NCBI RefSeq assembly: GCF_014851395.1
Contig: NW_024042261.1
Coordinates: forward strand, 40,571,499 to 40,635,498
Reading direction: 5' to 3'
Length of the DNA stretch: 64,000 nucleotides
DNA from: Micropterus salmoides
Taxonomy: Eukaryota; Chordata; Actinopteri; Centrarchiformes; Centrarchidae
The notes beneath the pieces are model-generated. The model saw nothing but the letters and a program-made list of their open reading frames with translations. It did no database searches and had not been told where the DNA came from. Positions within the stretch are counted from its first letter, which is position 1, and every line of letters starts with the position of its first letter. This document shows positions 49,196-62,900 of this stretch, piece by piece. Position numbers and translations under genes: made by a program.

Positions 49196-49280
<85 letters not shown>
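49196..49280 (+). repeat. (GT)n microsatellite ending in (GC)n
   Basis: About 41 GT units, the longest in the window, followed by GCGCGCGCG. Alternating purine-pyrimidine of this length can adopt Z-DNA. Confidence 0.95.
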
Positions 49281-49289
<9 letters not shown>

Positions 49290-49503
49290 GAACATCCTGA
49301 ATCTGTGTGAGTTAGCAGACAGTGAAAGTTAAATTTCATCGTTTGTGTGAGATCAAGCAAATAAAAAGACCATAGAGAGAAGTTTTGTTTCTGTGCACGA
49401 ATAGATGTGCATGCTCTGGGGTTTTGTCTGACAGGGATCCTACTTAAAGTTCATTTTACAGTTAAATGGAGACTAAATGGAAATGAAAGGTGACATGAAT
49501 GTA

Positions 49504-49795
49504 GAGCTGAAACAATTCATCAATTAAATCGATTACTAGAATTTATCGACGCAAATTCTTTGCATCAAGGCTTCGTTTAATCCATTTAACTTTAAAGCAC
49601 ACGGTTTCGCGCGGACATTTGTTACTGCTGCACGACGTGCTTGCGCTGTGTGAACACGTCATTATGATGGAGCGGTTTGCAAAGTGGAGGAAGAGAGAAA
49701 AAAAGAAGAAAGTGTCCAAAGTCTGGGATTATGTCAAGCTGAAAGAAACCAACAACAACTCCGTAATGTCACAGTGTGTCCACTGTAAAACATGA
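49504..49795 (+). pseudogene. hAT transposon 5' end with truncated BED zinc finger
   Basis: Begins TAGAGCTGAAACAATTCATC, a hAT-like terminal sequence also seen at the right end of 55376-56118, followed by ATCGATTACTAGAATTTATCGA. From the ATG at 49664/49667 the frame reads MERFAKWRKREKKKK, then VSKVWDYVKLKET, then QCVHCKT and a stop at 49793. This is the start of a ZBED/hAT BED finger (aromatic W-D-Y, then C-x2-C), cut before its His pair. The remainder of the transposase is absent. Confidence 0.65.
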
Positions 49796-49796
49796 A

Positions 49797-49945
49797 TGTA
49801 TGTACCAAATTCAAAGGTGGTCCATCTGAAACCGCTGGATGAAGTCACTAAGGTTCATCATCTGGAAGTTAATATTTCAGTGCCAACCTGCTGCTGGCGC
49901 TAGAATAAAAGTCAGGGTATCACCAAAGTCAGGAGGACTCCTCCT
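49797..49945 (+). repeat. Partial copy of the dispersed repeat seen at 16775
   Basis: Contains TGTATGTACCAAATTCAAAG, GCTGCTGGCGCTAGAATAAAAGTCA and GGTATCACCAAAGTCA-type words known from the same teleost repeat family. It directly abuts the truncated hAT relic. Confidence 0.5.
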
Positions 49946-50978
49946 CTCTCTAAATGAAATGGCAATGAGATAATTCAATCTGGACCGGATAACCGACACT
50001 GTCCCGCCCAGAGCCGTGCCGCTAGCACGACTAATACAGAAAAGGCAAAGGTGAAAAATACAAAGAGAGTGTTCTCTTCCAAACTGCCTCAGTCCTCCGT
50101 TCAGCCAGCTCCATCAGCAGCCTGATGGCGTCCAATGGTTCGGTCGCACAGTCGGCTTGGTGCATCACCGCCTTAAGCATGTTTTATGCTACAGGAGTAC
50201 CTGCGATGTGCACGACAGGGACGCTCTGTGTATGTCAAGGCTCAGCTAACAACTAGCAGCTCGCTAACAGGCTGCCGCCGAGGCGACCACACGGCACCTG
50301 GATGCACACCAACATCAACAAGTGACGGAAAACGCTAAGAATGATTCCTGCGGAGGTGCAGCAAATCAGTACTTTCTGCTGCAAAAACACACAGAAAGAA
50401 GACACAAAGAAAAAGGGAAACAATAAAATCAAATCCTTCTTCACTCAAAATATACACAGTCCATGTTCAAACTTTAGCAAAGCTGGAGCAGTACTGATCC
50501 AACGCTAGAACTACCTTCAGTGACGAAGCGCAAACCTCCACAAGAAAGAGAAAAAAACTCCCAACAGCAGTGAGGAGAGCTCTTGTTGTGAAAACAAAAT
50601 GTCTGATGAGACAATATTCCAAAGACCTTTCTGCATGTAGATGATGAAAAGGCAAACATGCCGCCCTGTAGCAGAGAACCTCATTATTTTGTCAAAATAT
50701 ATAGTTGTATATATATATATTTAGAAATATAAATACAAACAGGCAGTAAAAATAAAAAGCATCTGTGAGCGATTTTACTCCCAGTATATTTACAATCAAG
50801 GCTTACAAAGCTCATAAATTCAGGGATTGAATCACACAGCGTCTTCTAAAGCAAACACTTGTTCTTTCATCCATCGGTTCATCTATCCCTCCTCATCCCT
50901 CTATCCTCCGTCTTATTTATCCGTCTGTTTACCAGACTCTTTCTCCATGTTGCCTCCATTAGTCCGTCCTCATCTGCT
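49946..50978 (-). other. Proximal 3' UTR of the TMEM87 gene and beyond
   Basis: Directly downstream of the stop codon of the - strand gene. Contains an AGTAAA-type signal in reverse (TTTACT at about 50773). No coding feature seen; the two overlapping 61-62 codon frames near 50470 are chance. Confidence 0.45.
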
Positions 50979-53900
50979 TTACTCCATCTTGGACATCTCA
51001 AACTTAGTCGTCAAGGTTTCCTGCAATAGAAAACACAGTTTGGTCATGGCAGCTGAGAAACCTTCACGGGGCTCCAGACTAACTTTTTCATTGGTTGCAA
51101 CGCCACAAAATTCTTCACACCACCACCATAACAGTATATTCTAACCTGCTGTCATTTCCCAAACACATTGAGAGTTCTGTAAATGACTCCAAACAGGAAC
51201 ACCAGCAGGTAAATGTTCACAGCACAGAGAAACAAAAATGGCCCAAACTTCATGATTATGTGTGATTTAACTTACAATGACGCGCAGTTCCTCTACAGTT
51301 TAACTAGATGCCGCAGCAACGCAGAACGCAAGAACTGTGACTGGTCAGCTCGGTAGCATCACATTTCCTCCAAGCTCCCAGGAAGTGCACTGTGCTTTGA
51401 AGCCGGTTTTAATGGCGGCCAAACAAGCGGCTGTAAAACGGTGGATACTTTCTTTGAGCATCACAACCTCCACAAACAATTTAGAAAGTCTAGAAGAGCC
51501 GCACAATTTTTATCTGACTCCCATTCAGGGGAGGGCTAAACGAAGTTACAAAAATATAAATGTATGGTTACGTGCGTTGCCAACGTCTTAGGTATCGGCG
51601 TCGTGTCGCTGCAGGAGTAGAAATCCTGCAGCCCTTCTTTGAGATGAGGCAGATTGTTAGAAAATGTTTTTCCTTGCACTCTGGAGCCCTGCTTTAGCCT
51701 GGTAATCTCTGTCTGTGTAATTTCTGTCTTAAATGATCATCACTGATCCATTTGGCTTTCTTTATAGCTCTTGTCTTATGCACAGGGGAGTTTCTGTAGA
51801 AATGACACTGTCCTCTATCCCCGTTACAGCCCTGAATATACTTGCTTTTAACTACGCATACGCGTACGCCAGATGTCTGTGAGGGATGATCCAGTCCTGG
51901 TCTGCCCCCTAGTGGATTCGGTTTAATCATCCAGGGTACACGAAAAGTACACAGGCAAGTATGTGAACAGTGCCGTCTGCGACGCCGACACCCGTCTACG
52001 CTTTGTTAAAAAGCAAGTATATCTGGGGTTAATCCAACACTGAAAACAGTCCACAACAAATGCACATTTCCTCCTGTTTGAGTAACAGTTTCCGGCTGTT
52101 TTAGGAAATGACTGAGCCCTTTTAAAATGTATATCTAGTAGTGAACCATTTTTAAAGATTAAGGTAGGCTTACTTGTGATCAGGGCAACAAGGCAACGTG
52201 CAATAAACATACAAGCACCTTAGCAAATGCACTTTAACTTCGGTTCAATGGAGCAATGTGCAACAACCACACTTGCACTTTAATCCATGTTGTCAACGAT
52301 GTCCTTTTTCTTCTGTGTTTATATTTTCCCCTTGTGAAGTACAACATGTCGATGCTTCTCGGGTTCTTGTTGTGTGTTTTTGTGATTTTTATGAAGCAAC
52401 ACTGCACTGTGCCCGAGCAGAATTCCCCCTTGGGGACAATAAAGTTAACCTAACCTAATTACAGTCCTGCGAGCGCCACAGATACCAGATCTCTTTTGCA
52501 TTTGATTTATTGATTGCAGTCAGCATGTAAAGAGAACTTCAACAAATCTAACAATAAATGCATCAGAAATAATAAATAAATGAAGGTTTTATTTAACAAA
52601 TAAATGCCTCTGGACCACAGCTAAACTAAAAAGTGCTTTACATAAGCTGCCATAAGGACGTGAATAGCTATTATTTCCCCTTAATTTCATCCTCTAATAA
52701 GGGAGATTCATTACATTGTTAGAGTTAACGCCCATGTCGAACAGCCTGCTGTGGAAGGAAGCAATATCTTAATGTGAGCCTTTCTTCCATCCTTCCTTTG
52801 TCCTCTTTGACTCTTCCCCTTCTCTGCCCTTCCACCCTTCATTCACTCTTTCATTCCTCACTACAGCAGCGCTCAAAGCGCTTCATACGTTCTATGGATT
52901 TTAACATCTCCCCAGTGTTCACACAGCAGCTTACATAAGAAATTGATTTTACATAAGAGGTACTTAGTTGATTGCTGATCACTTAAAACGGTTCCAGCTT
53001 GGAGATCAAGGAGTAAATAATTTCGGAAATGGTTGGGATAAACAGCCAACAGAGGAGACAAACAAACAGATTTTAAACGGGTAACGTCTGATAAAACAGA
53101 TTCTGACTGCAGGAGATGATATAAAATCAAAGCTTTCTTTTCAAGATGATCATTAATGGCTGCAGAAACACACACAGACGTCACATTGTTCTTCTCGCCA
53201 TGACTACAGAGAAGAGGATAAACCACAGTGTGATGTAACTGTGGCAACAACAGATTGTCTGCCGCCCTCTGCTGCTCACATTTACAGCTACAAAAATCAA
53301 GTGTGTGTGTCTCCTACAGACATATTCAGTGGAAATCTTGTCTGAGGACCTGTTCTGTAGTAAAAAGTGCCTCATTTGTGTTTAAGTACCACATTGATTG
53401 ATTTACGATATTTTATTTACATTTATACAGACGCCCTCATTTCCTCTTCCTCCCCAGTGTCCACATGTTTTTGAATACATTTACAGCTTGTACTTGAGGT
53501 TGTATTTTTGAGGGTGTTTTTATTGTAGTTTACAGGAGATGTCCATTCCAACCTGACATCAAATAATATCTGAAAAAAGACATAAATACCTCCGTTACTG
53601 TGCATTTGTCTGTACATATTAGCTTACTTTTACTCTAAAACCAGAATTATTTTCAGGTCTGAGATAATAAGGTGAATTTTTAATATATACAGTATCTCAC
53701 AAAGGTGAGTACACCTCTCACATTTTTGTAAATATGCTGTAAATATCTGATTCTATCTTCTGTGAAGAAATGGCACAATGTAGTGAGTGTACAGCTTGTA
53801 TAACAGTGTAAATTTGCGGTTCCCTCAAAATAACACACAAGGTGATGGACTGGCCAAGCACGTCTCCAGACCTAACCCTAAAGCATCTGTGGGGCGTCCT

Positions 53901-56900
53901 CAAACGGGAGGTGGAGGAGCGCAAGATATCTAATGTCGCCATGGAGGAGTGGAAGAGGACTCCAGTGGCAACCTGTGAAGCTCTGCTGAAGTCCGGGCCC
54001 AAGAGGGATTTAGGCAGCGCTGGGAAATAATGGTGGCCACACAAAATATTGACACTTTGGGCCCAATGTGGACATTTTCACTTTGCGCTTCACCAGCGGT
54101 TTAGACATTAACGGCTGTGTGATGTGTTATTTTGGGGGGACAGCAGATTTACACTGTTACACAAGCTGCACGCTCACTAATTTACACTGGAGCAAAGGGT
54201 CTTTTCATCCCCGGCTCCCCCAGGCTGCATGTCGAAGTGTCCTTGGGCAAGATACTGAACCCCTAATTGCCCCTGGCGGCTGTTCCACCGGTGCATGAAT
54301 GTGTGTGAATGTTAGTTTCTGTTTGAGCACATAGGCTCAGTGAGTGAAAGCAGATGTAGTGTAAAAGCGCTTTGAGTGGTGGAAAAGACTAGAAAGGCGC
54401 TATACAAATACGGAGCATTTGTGTGAGGGGTGTACTCACTTTTGTGAGATACGGTTTATGCATATATATGTTGTTTTTTTTAATGAAATTAATCACTTTC
54501 TAACCCTTCCTTGGAACAGCCACTAAGCCTCTTTCTACGTGAAGAAATCATGTGAAATACATTGAGACTTTGTGCTTAAGTTTAAGGCTCAAGTTACATA
54601 ACGTTGGTGTGTCGGCCTCTGTTTTAGCTCACATGCTCGGGAAGGTGGTGGATGCATTCTGAAACCTCTCCGCTACAGGCCACTGAAAACTACACATGGC
54701 CCCATTAATACTTCTTTTTATTTAAACTGATTCTTTATCTCTGTCTTTGTCAGTTTTCAGTGGCGGCCATGTTGGTGTCAGAGTCCTGCTGTACACGATA
54801 CTTTCCAAACTAATTGACATTAATATTATTGTCTGTTTGCAACATCATTATGGTTTAATAATGACGTGAAACAGTAGAGTTACCTCATCAGAGTCCAGCA
54901 GGGGGGGCAGAGCGCTGTGAGAACGAAAAAGAAGACTTTCAGCATCAAAAGTGAATTCTATTAATTGACGATCACATCTGATGCGTATTTTTCAACATGC
55001 TGTCGCTGTCATGATGATGTCGACTTACACATCTGCCATGGAAGTCGGGATGTTTTCTTCTACCCATTTCAGATCCTCATCCTGGAAAAACAACGAGTAA
55101 AGAATCAATGTAGGACGTTCGAGCACATAAATGATATTCCACATGATTCCAGACAAAACTCATTCCTGAGATTCTAAAATGAGTGCTTTATTTCACTCTG
55201 GATAAAAAGGACTGCTGAACATGTGAACTGTGCCTCACAGAGAACACTTTGAACGTCGCAGGAACCAATCACTGAGAGACAAAGATACAAAACTCTCTAC
55301 TTCAGACAAAGTAGTTTGGATCTTTGTGCTGCTGAGGAGTACATACACATGTGGAATACGAAGGGTGGGATTTCTTAGGGCTGGGGCGATTCCCGATTCC
55401 CGCGCATTACGTGCGTCGAAGCGTCGCTGCATCCGGTGTGACAAGCTTCAGCTACAAGACCTAAGTCTAAAGTTTGGAGTATTTCAGCCAGACGCTCAAC
55501 AACGTGCTGCTCCGTGAGCTCTGTGAACCGGAAACAGCTTCACTGCAGCACGAACACGTGAAACAAAAGTATCCCGCAGCACTTTGTCTAGACGGCAGCA
55601 CCGCAAATTCTGTTTACTTTCCGTCGCCACACAAGCACGGCACATTATCAGCACGAGGACACGCAAGTAATTTCTGCCCCGCCGCCGTCATGGCAACGAT
55701 ATTTTCTGTTTATTTAACGTATGAGCGCGAAAACGGCTGAATCTGATTCCAGACAATCTGTGACTGTCTGGACAGTCTGAGTCCTTTCAGGTGTTCACTG
55801 ATGCAGAAATACATTTTGTTATCATACTGCGTTACTTAATAATGAAATGAATCCATGGCAGAAACATTTAAAGGTTTAAGTAAAGTAGCCTGATTAATGT
55901 CAGCAGTGACGTGGAAATTTGATTCATTTTAAGATTTGTTGCTATTGTCATTATTCTAATGTGCTTCATCAGGATGATTGAATAAAAAATAGATTTATTG
56001 ATTAGACATGTTTTTGATATTTAGTTTGGATAAGTTTGGCAACTTTTCCTTCTTTAGAATAAACAAAATTAGTCGTTCGATTAATCGACTTGAAAAATAA
56101 TCGATATGTACAGCTCTAGATTTCATTCATTCATTTCCCCGCCATCAACTTTCAAACCTCTTCCTGAGAGGACAGGCTGACCGGCTGGTTAAGCACCAAT
56201 CAGATGATCGTACGCCATTAATGGAAATTGGAATGGAAACGCGGCCGGAGAACACCTGGCTTTCTGTAGCTTTCTTTGGTCCTTGGGTAAAAGAAACTCT
56301 TTCCGTTGCTCACAATAACAGGAGGAACCGGACTAATAGATAGAACATCTTCAAAGAGTTTATCACCAAACCTCCCAGGCTCTGCAAAGCAAACGACCTT
56401 GGCTCCCACCAACGTTCACGTGTTGCTTTCTGATCCTAAATCCAACGCTTCTGACTTTCAGCGATTTGAAAGAACGCGATTAACTCATCGTGAAGACTGC
56501 GATTTGAAATGTAGGTTAATTATCCAGCGCGTTTGACCTGTTTTAAACTGTCATGTCTACAAGTTACTAATTCACTCCGCTGTCATCCAATCACAGGCGC
56601 CATACTTACCAATCAGAGAGGGCAGAGGGCGTGAACGTTTCACAACAACAAAACGAAACTAGAGGACAACGTGCGAGAGAATTAAATTAATTATGCACAA
56701 AACATAATTTCCATCGAGAACAGTCTTCTCAGAAAATGAGGATGAGGAAAACAGCTTTCAAATTAAAGCTCTGATTTTTCTTTTCACATGTGCATGAAAT
56801 AAATACAATCATCTGACAGTGCGAACCGTCCAGCTGAGGCCCAATCTCCACCGGCTATCGTCTGACGGCGATTAAGCTTGTAGGGGAAAGAGAAGTTTCG

Positions 56901-59900
56901 GGGCTTTCAGCGTAGCCAGCAGATATCTGGGCCAAGACTTCCTCTACCGTTCATCGTTTCCAGACTGACTAGCAATCGGGAACCCGTCGGCTACGGTCTG
57001 CCGACGACTTTAATGCAGATACATTTTTAAAAAGCCAATATAAGCTCTAGGGTTCTGAGATAGATCAACGGCTAAACTGTTGGCAGATGATAAATTCTGA
57101 ATCCATATGCAGATAGGCATCTATCTATAGGCTTTACACCTCGAGGGAAGACGCCCAGCGTTGGTCTGAAAGTCGTCACTCACCACTTTGTTGGCTTTGG
57201 CCGAACCGTTGGTCTCGTTTTTCATGCCCCTCATTTTCATCCCCTCTGAAGAGACACGGGAGTAAAAGAGACAGACACCGATTTTAGACACACTCGGAGG
57301 ACAGAATGACATTTATTACCTTCCGTGAATACTGAAGATGGTTTGACCACACACAGTGCACGTCAACCAGGACTATTCACTTACAAATTCAATTGGGCCG
57401 GATTTTAAAACCAGCAAATGGAGATGGGCATTTTCTCACGAGTCGGTCTCATTAGGATTTTATTGGCACACTGTTATCGGTACTTCTTATCGGTCCAGTT
57501 CTTTATCAATGCTCTCATCAGTCCTATTTATTACTAAATATAAATGTGGTTTCTAGAGCAGCAGCAGGATTTCCAACAGCAAAGTAACTAATCTCTCACT
57601 GGAAAGAAATCAAATCAAATTAATCATATTCCTGACAGCAAACCTTTCGTTCTATTCTTCTGTTGACAATTTAATATCACGTTATGATATTTACCAAACA
57701 AACACATGCAGGAAAAGCCTTACAGTAACCGAACGTTTAAACCAAGCACAGGAGCAAAGGTTTAATCTTTCATCTTTAAATTAACTGATCATTTAAGAAG
57801 TGGCTGAGAGGCGATGTTAAACAGTGTGTTCCTCACCTACCAGCTAACTACATAAAGAAACAGGAGGGCAGTGAGGATGGTAGATGATACAGGGAGGGAA
57901 GGGAGGAAGCAAGGCAGTAAAGGAGGAAGTTTTCTGACCGAAAGCCTCGTTCATCATGGGCTCCTTCTCCTCTTCCTCACTCTCTTCATCCAACAGAGGA
58001 CTGAAGGCATACCTGACGCAGAGAGGGAGACACTGGCTTTACTTTGCACTTAAAAAGAGACAAACTGGTGAAAAACAGCCCTGACAACCCCCCCTACCTC
58101 TGGTTATTGGCTGACGGTCGCCATAGGAACATGATGACCAATAGGATGGTGGAGAACAAGAAACGCCAGAACGCGTCTTCTATCCACAGCTCCCTCCAGT
58201 CCTACAGACACACACGGAGACATCTTGGTTGAAAACACTTGAAAAGCTATAAACGTGTTCGTTTACAGGAAGAAGAAAGACTGAAGACGAGACGCATTTC
58301 TTTCCCTGCTGCTCTAAAAACACATTACCACAATTAAACTGTGCGTTTAGGCCAAAATATTCCAGCAAACTGTGGCAAAATGAACACCTGACTTTCATAA
58401 AACAACACTCCTGAAAGCACAACGGTATAAACCCTGTCACCTAGAACAGCGAGTGAATATAGGACTCATTTTCAACCGCAGACTGAATGTCTCCCTGCCG
58501 CTATGGTCTGACGTTTGTATGAGCCAAACAGCAGAGTTGCTAAATGTTCATACTGAGCATCCAAACGTTCACCGACAACATATTTCATTTAACAGGTGTG
58601 TGGACTTCCTTTGGCGGGCCGCCCATGTATATACACGCCGACCATTATCTGGTATAATTACAAGATAGTTACAAGATGCGGTGGATATTTTAAAACAACA
58701 GTGAGCATTCCAGTGAAGAGGTCACTTATATTCACGAATCCTGAAGTAGGATTTCTGACACCCCTGAAACGGACCATTTCCTCACATCACTCACGGGAAG
58801 CTGCTCCAGCGCGACGCACCACACGCTGGTGGAGACGCTGTCAGTTAATACACTTGACTTTCCAACCTTCAGAGTTTCGTAATTAGCATGTATTTTACTT
58901 TAAATGAGCTATGTGTCGTTAGCTGGCTGAGAGCCCACGCTGGCATTTCATTACCAATATATCCATATTTTATGTAATTCTCGGCCAACACTGGTGCTTA
59001 GGCATGAGCAGTGAAATTTAGTTATTTTCATTTCATTTTAAGAGTCTTTCTACAATAAGCATGAGACTTGTTTTCACTGGAATTCAGGAGTTATTTCAAA
59101 TGTATTTACTTTTATTTATATCTCGCCAATTTATAACAAAAAGCATCTCAGTGCACTTTTTATATAAAGCAGGTCTACACAGTATTCTGTTTAATATTAT
59201 TTACAGAGACCCTAAAATTCCCTTTATTGAACACAGATTACATTTCATTCACAGTCGACAGGAGCAAGAGGAAAGGAGGGATTTGCTATAAAAAAGTTCA
59301 AACTTGAAATGATAAGAATTAGGAATTAGAGATGATGATGCCGACTGTATTTTAGGATTGTGTCTTTGGTTCTGGTTCAGCATTGTGTGGGTCTGTTCTG
59401 AGCGGTCCTGATGGTCGGCTGTTGTGCGTCTGACTTTCTGGCAGCTTTGCTGTAGAACAGACTTTGAGTACACATGTCTGTAGATAGAAATATCTCATTC
59501 TACGGTAATAAAAACATAACGGTTCATTATGTCTTTACACACCACTGAACACAGTTTTGGATATTACACTGCATTTCTGTCAGTAGATCCTCCTAAATAT
59601 TACACACTGGACCTAGGGCTGGGCGATATGGCCAAAAACATTATCACGATAAAAACATTTCTTATCATTCGATATCGATAATTCTCACAACATATGTCAA
59701 ATCATTATTTCTTTCAGGTTTAAAAGCTGACAGTTAATTATGTGGTTAAACTTTTCTTTATGGTCAGAACGTGACAAATACTTGATGCCAAACACTTCAC
59801 AAATCTGAGGCAGATCATCCAAAACTATTATCGTTTTCAACAAATATGATTAGTTCAGGTTAGTTTCAGGGCTCTTTTTTCAACAAAATAAATATTTTAA

Positions 59901-62900
59901 TAGAATAATTAAGAGCTAATTTGTCCGTGATGCAAATGAATTAAACCAAATATTTACTGACGATATATTGAACATTTATCATATTGTTATTGAGGAAAAT
60001 TACACTGCAATAATTTAATAATAATAATTAATGTTTTTGGCTAAACGGTTTAGTTTTAAATTTTTCCATGTAAGGAGGGTCGAACTGAATTTTACTGTTC
60101 ATCATTTCTCAATTTAGCCAATGAATGTTTTTTTGTAAATAGAAAATAATGAATTAAACACAAAGTAATAAGTCTATTAAATATAACATTTTGTGAATAT
60201 TGTGAGGTTATTTAGAATATTTTGATAGTGAAATATTTTTTTTTAAAGTTTACACAAAATCCTGTTAATTTAATCCAAAATCTAAAGTACTTACAGACTG
60301 ACATTTAGACATCCTGAGGGTCTTCGTGGCCCAAATGAGGAAGATGACTGACGCTGAAAAAGACACAAACACATGCAAGCTTTAAATACAAGATCCGGTA
60401 AATATCAAACACAAACAAGAGTATTTTTCGTACCTATGACGGCGAAGATGAGCGTGTTGGTGAAGTGTCTGTAGAGAGAGAGCTTCACCACGTTCCTCCT
60501 CAGCCTCAGCAGCTTCATCGTCTGAGCCAGACTTACAAAGATGTGACGACACGGTCAAGGAACGTCACCGAGCGGTCGAATAAACACGTTTTCATCTACA
60601 GATCACTCATTCTGATCAGTGCCCATAAACATACAGCTAATTGTTCTTGGTTAAACTTTGGTGAATTACATGACATTCTCGTTGAGTGTAGAGGGATTTT
60701 GCTGGATACAGACTATATGCATTGACAGACAAAGCAGAAAACTAGACAGCATTTAAAAAGTGAGAGAAAGAGAGAGAGAAACTCAGCAGTATTAAAAAGG
60801 GGGAAGCTGCAGTAGCGGATATCCACCAGCAGAGGGTAGAGTCGAGCACAGCTAGAGGAATAGCAGCCAGCAGAACTACATCATCTTCAGCCTGGACGGA
60901 GAAAGACAGAAATGACAGAAGAAGAAACGGTGAAAAGCAGAAGGGAGAGTACGGAGAGAATTAAGGGAGGAAGACAGCAGGACGAAGGAGTGAGGACAGG
61001 CAAACAGAGGGACGGAAAGAAAGAAAGCAGTCAGCAACTACAGGTACTTCTAACAACCTTGTGTTGCTCAGCTGGTCGTGCCAGGTAGGTGAGGTTTGCC
61101 CTGCATTCAAACATTGCTGGAGAAATCCAGTTTTAAACGGACTGCGTTTTCATGTTTGTACAGTGTGAAGCGGTGAAATCAACCCACTCTACCGACAAAC
61201 AGAACAAAACACAAACACCAAGAACGTCCTGGAGTCAAATCTGCAGAACATGCAGAAAGGAGCCTGAATCCAGACAGACAGAGGGCACTTGTCAGAGGGC
61301 AAACAGTCGTTGGTTGCGGCCCTACCCGATAACTTTCTCTCAGCACTGATAACTGTGACCGTCCCTGGTTTGTGGGAATGTTAAAGGGGAACTATGTACA
61401 GTGGGTACGGAAAGTATTCAGACCCCTTTAAATTTTTCACTCTTTGTTTCATTGCAGCCATTTTCCAAAAATCTAAAAAGTTCATTTTATTTCTCAGTAA
61501 TGTACACTCAGCACCCCATCTTGACAGAAAAAAACAAAAATGTAGACATTTTTGCAAATTTATTAAAAAAGAAAAACTGAAACATCACATGGTCATAAGT
61601 ATTCAGACCCTTTGCCGTGACACTCATATTTAACTCAGGTGCTGTCTATTTCTTCTGATCATCCTTGAGATGGTTCTACACCTTCATTTGAGTCCAGCTG
61701 TGTTTGATTATACTGATTGGACTTGATTAGGAAAGCCACACACCTGTCTATATAAGACCTTACAGCTCACAGTGCATGTCAGAGCAAATGAGAATCATGA
61801 GGTCAAAGGAACTGCCTGAAGAGCTCAGAGACAGAATTGTGGCAAGGCACAGATCTGGCCAAGGTTACAAAAAAATTTCTGCTGCACTTAAGGTTCCTAA
61901 GAGCACAGTGGCCTCCATAATCCTCAAATGGAAGACGTTTGGGACGACCAGAACCCTTCCTAGAGCTGGCCGTCCGGCCAAACTGAGCTATCGGGGGAGA
62001 AGAGCCTTGGTGAGAGAGGTAAAGAAGAACCCAAAGGTCACTGTGGCTGAGCTCCAGAGATGCAGTCGGGAGATGGGAGAAAGTTGTAGTAAGTCAACCA
62101 TCACTGCAGTAATCCACCAGTCGGGGCTTTATGGCAGAGTGGCCCGACGGAAGCCTCTCCTCAGTGCAAGACACATGAAAGCCCGCATGGAGTTTGCTAA
62201 AAAACACCTGAAGGACTCCAAGATGGTGATAAATAAGATCCTCTGGTCTGATGAGACCAAGATAGAAATTTTTGGCCTTAATTCTAAGCGGTATGTGTGG
62301 AGAAAACCAGGCACTGCTCATCACCTGTCCAATACAGTCTCAACAGTGAAGCATGGTGGTGGCAGCATCATGCTGTGGGGGTGTTTTTCAGCTGCAGGGA
62401 CAGGACGACTGGTTGCAATCGAGGGAAAGATGAATGCGGCCAAGTACAGGGATATCCTGGACGAAAACCTTTTCCAGAGCGCTCTGGACCTCAGACTGGG
62501 CCGAAGGTTTACCTTCCAACAAGACAATGACCCTAAGCGCACCGCTAAAATAACGAAGGAGTGGCTTCACAACAACTCCGTGGCTGTTCTTGAATGGCCC
62601 AGCCAGAGCCCTGACTTAAACCCAACTGAGCATCTCTGGAGAGACCTGAAAATGGCTGTCCACCAACGTTTACCATCCAACCTGACAGAACTGGAGAGGA
62701 TCTGCAAGGAGGAATGGCAGAGGATACCCAAATCCAGATGTGAAAAACTTGTTGCATCTTTCCCAAAACGACTCATGGCTGTATTAGATCAAAAGGGTGC
62801 TTCTACTAAATACTGAGCAAAGGGTCTGAATACTTATGACCATGTGATATTTCAGTTTTTCTTTTGTAATACATTTGCAAAAATGTCTACATTTTTGTTT

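Larger units (their letters stand above)
45156..49509. other. Intergenic, possibly including the distal 3' UTR of the TMEM87 gene
   Basis: No coding gene. It holds (CA)n at 45575-45640, (AT)n at 45943-45979, a CCAGCT hexamer run at 48122-48147 and (GT)n at 49196-49280. Reverse-strand AATAAA hexamers (TTTATT on +) at about 48222 and 48236 are possible 3' ends for the - strand gene. Confidence 0.4.
58202..60294. other. Intron of the TMEM87 gene
   Basis: Holds the half MITE and hAT-like fragment at 59478-60020. The remainder is AT-rich DNA without exons. Confidence 0.5.

Noticed and set aside
48869..49360. 163-codon - strand frame with poly-His/Thr
   Set aside because: Created by the (GT)n microsatellite.
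49664..49795. Small host ZBED gene
   Set aside because: Stops within the BED finger and follows hAT-type terminal sequence; it is a truncated transposon.
53842..54030. Working transposase frame in the Tc1 relic
   Set aside because: Only the C-terminal 62 codons remain, and the catalytic Glu motif is altered.
60522..60542. GT-AG acceptor CTGGCTCAG for the TMEM87 exon
   Set aside because: Would drop IFVSLAQ, which is conserved in the family, and cannot pair with either ATATCC donor; the AC acceptor with TTCCTTGAC fits better.
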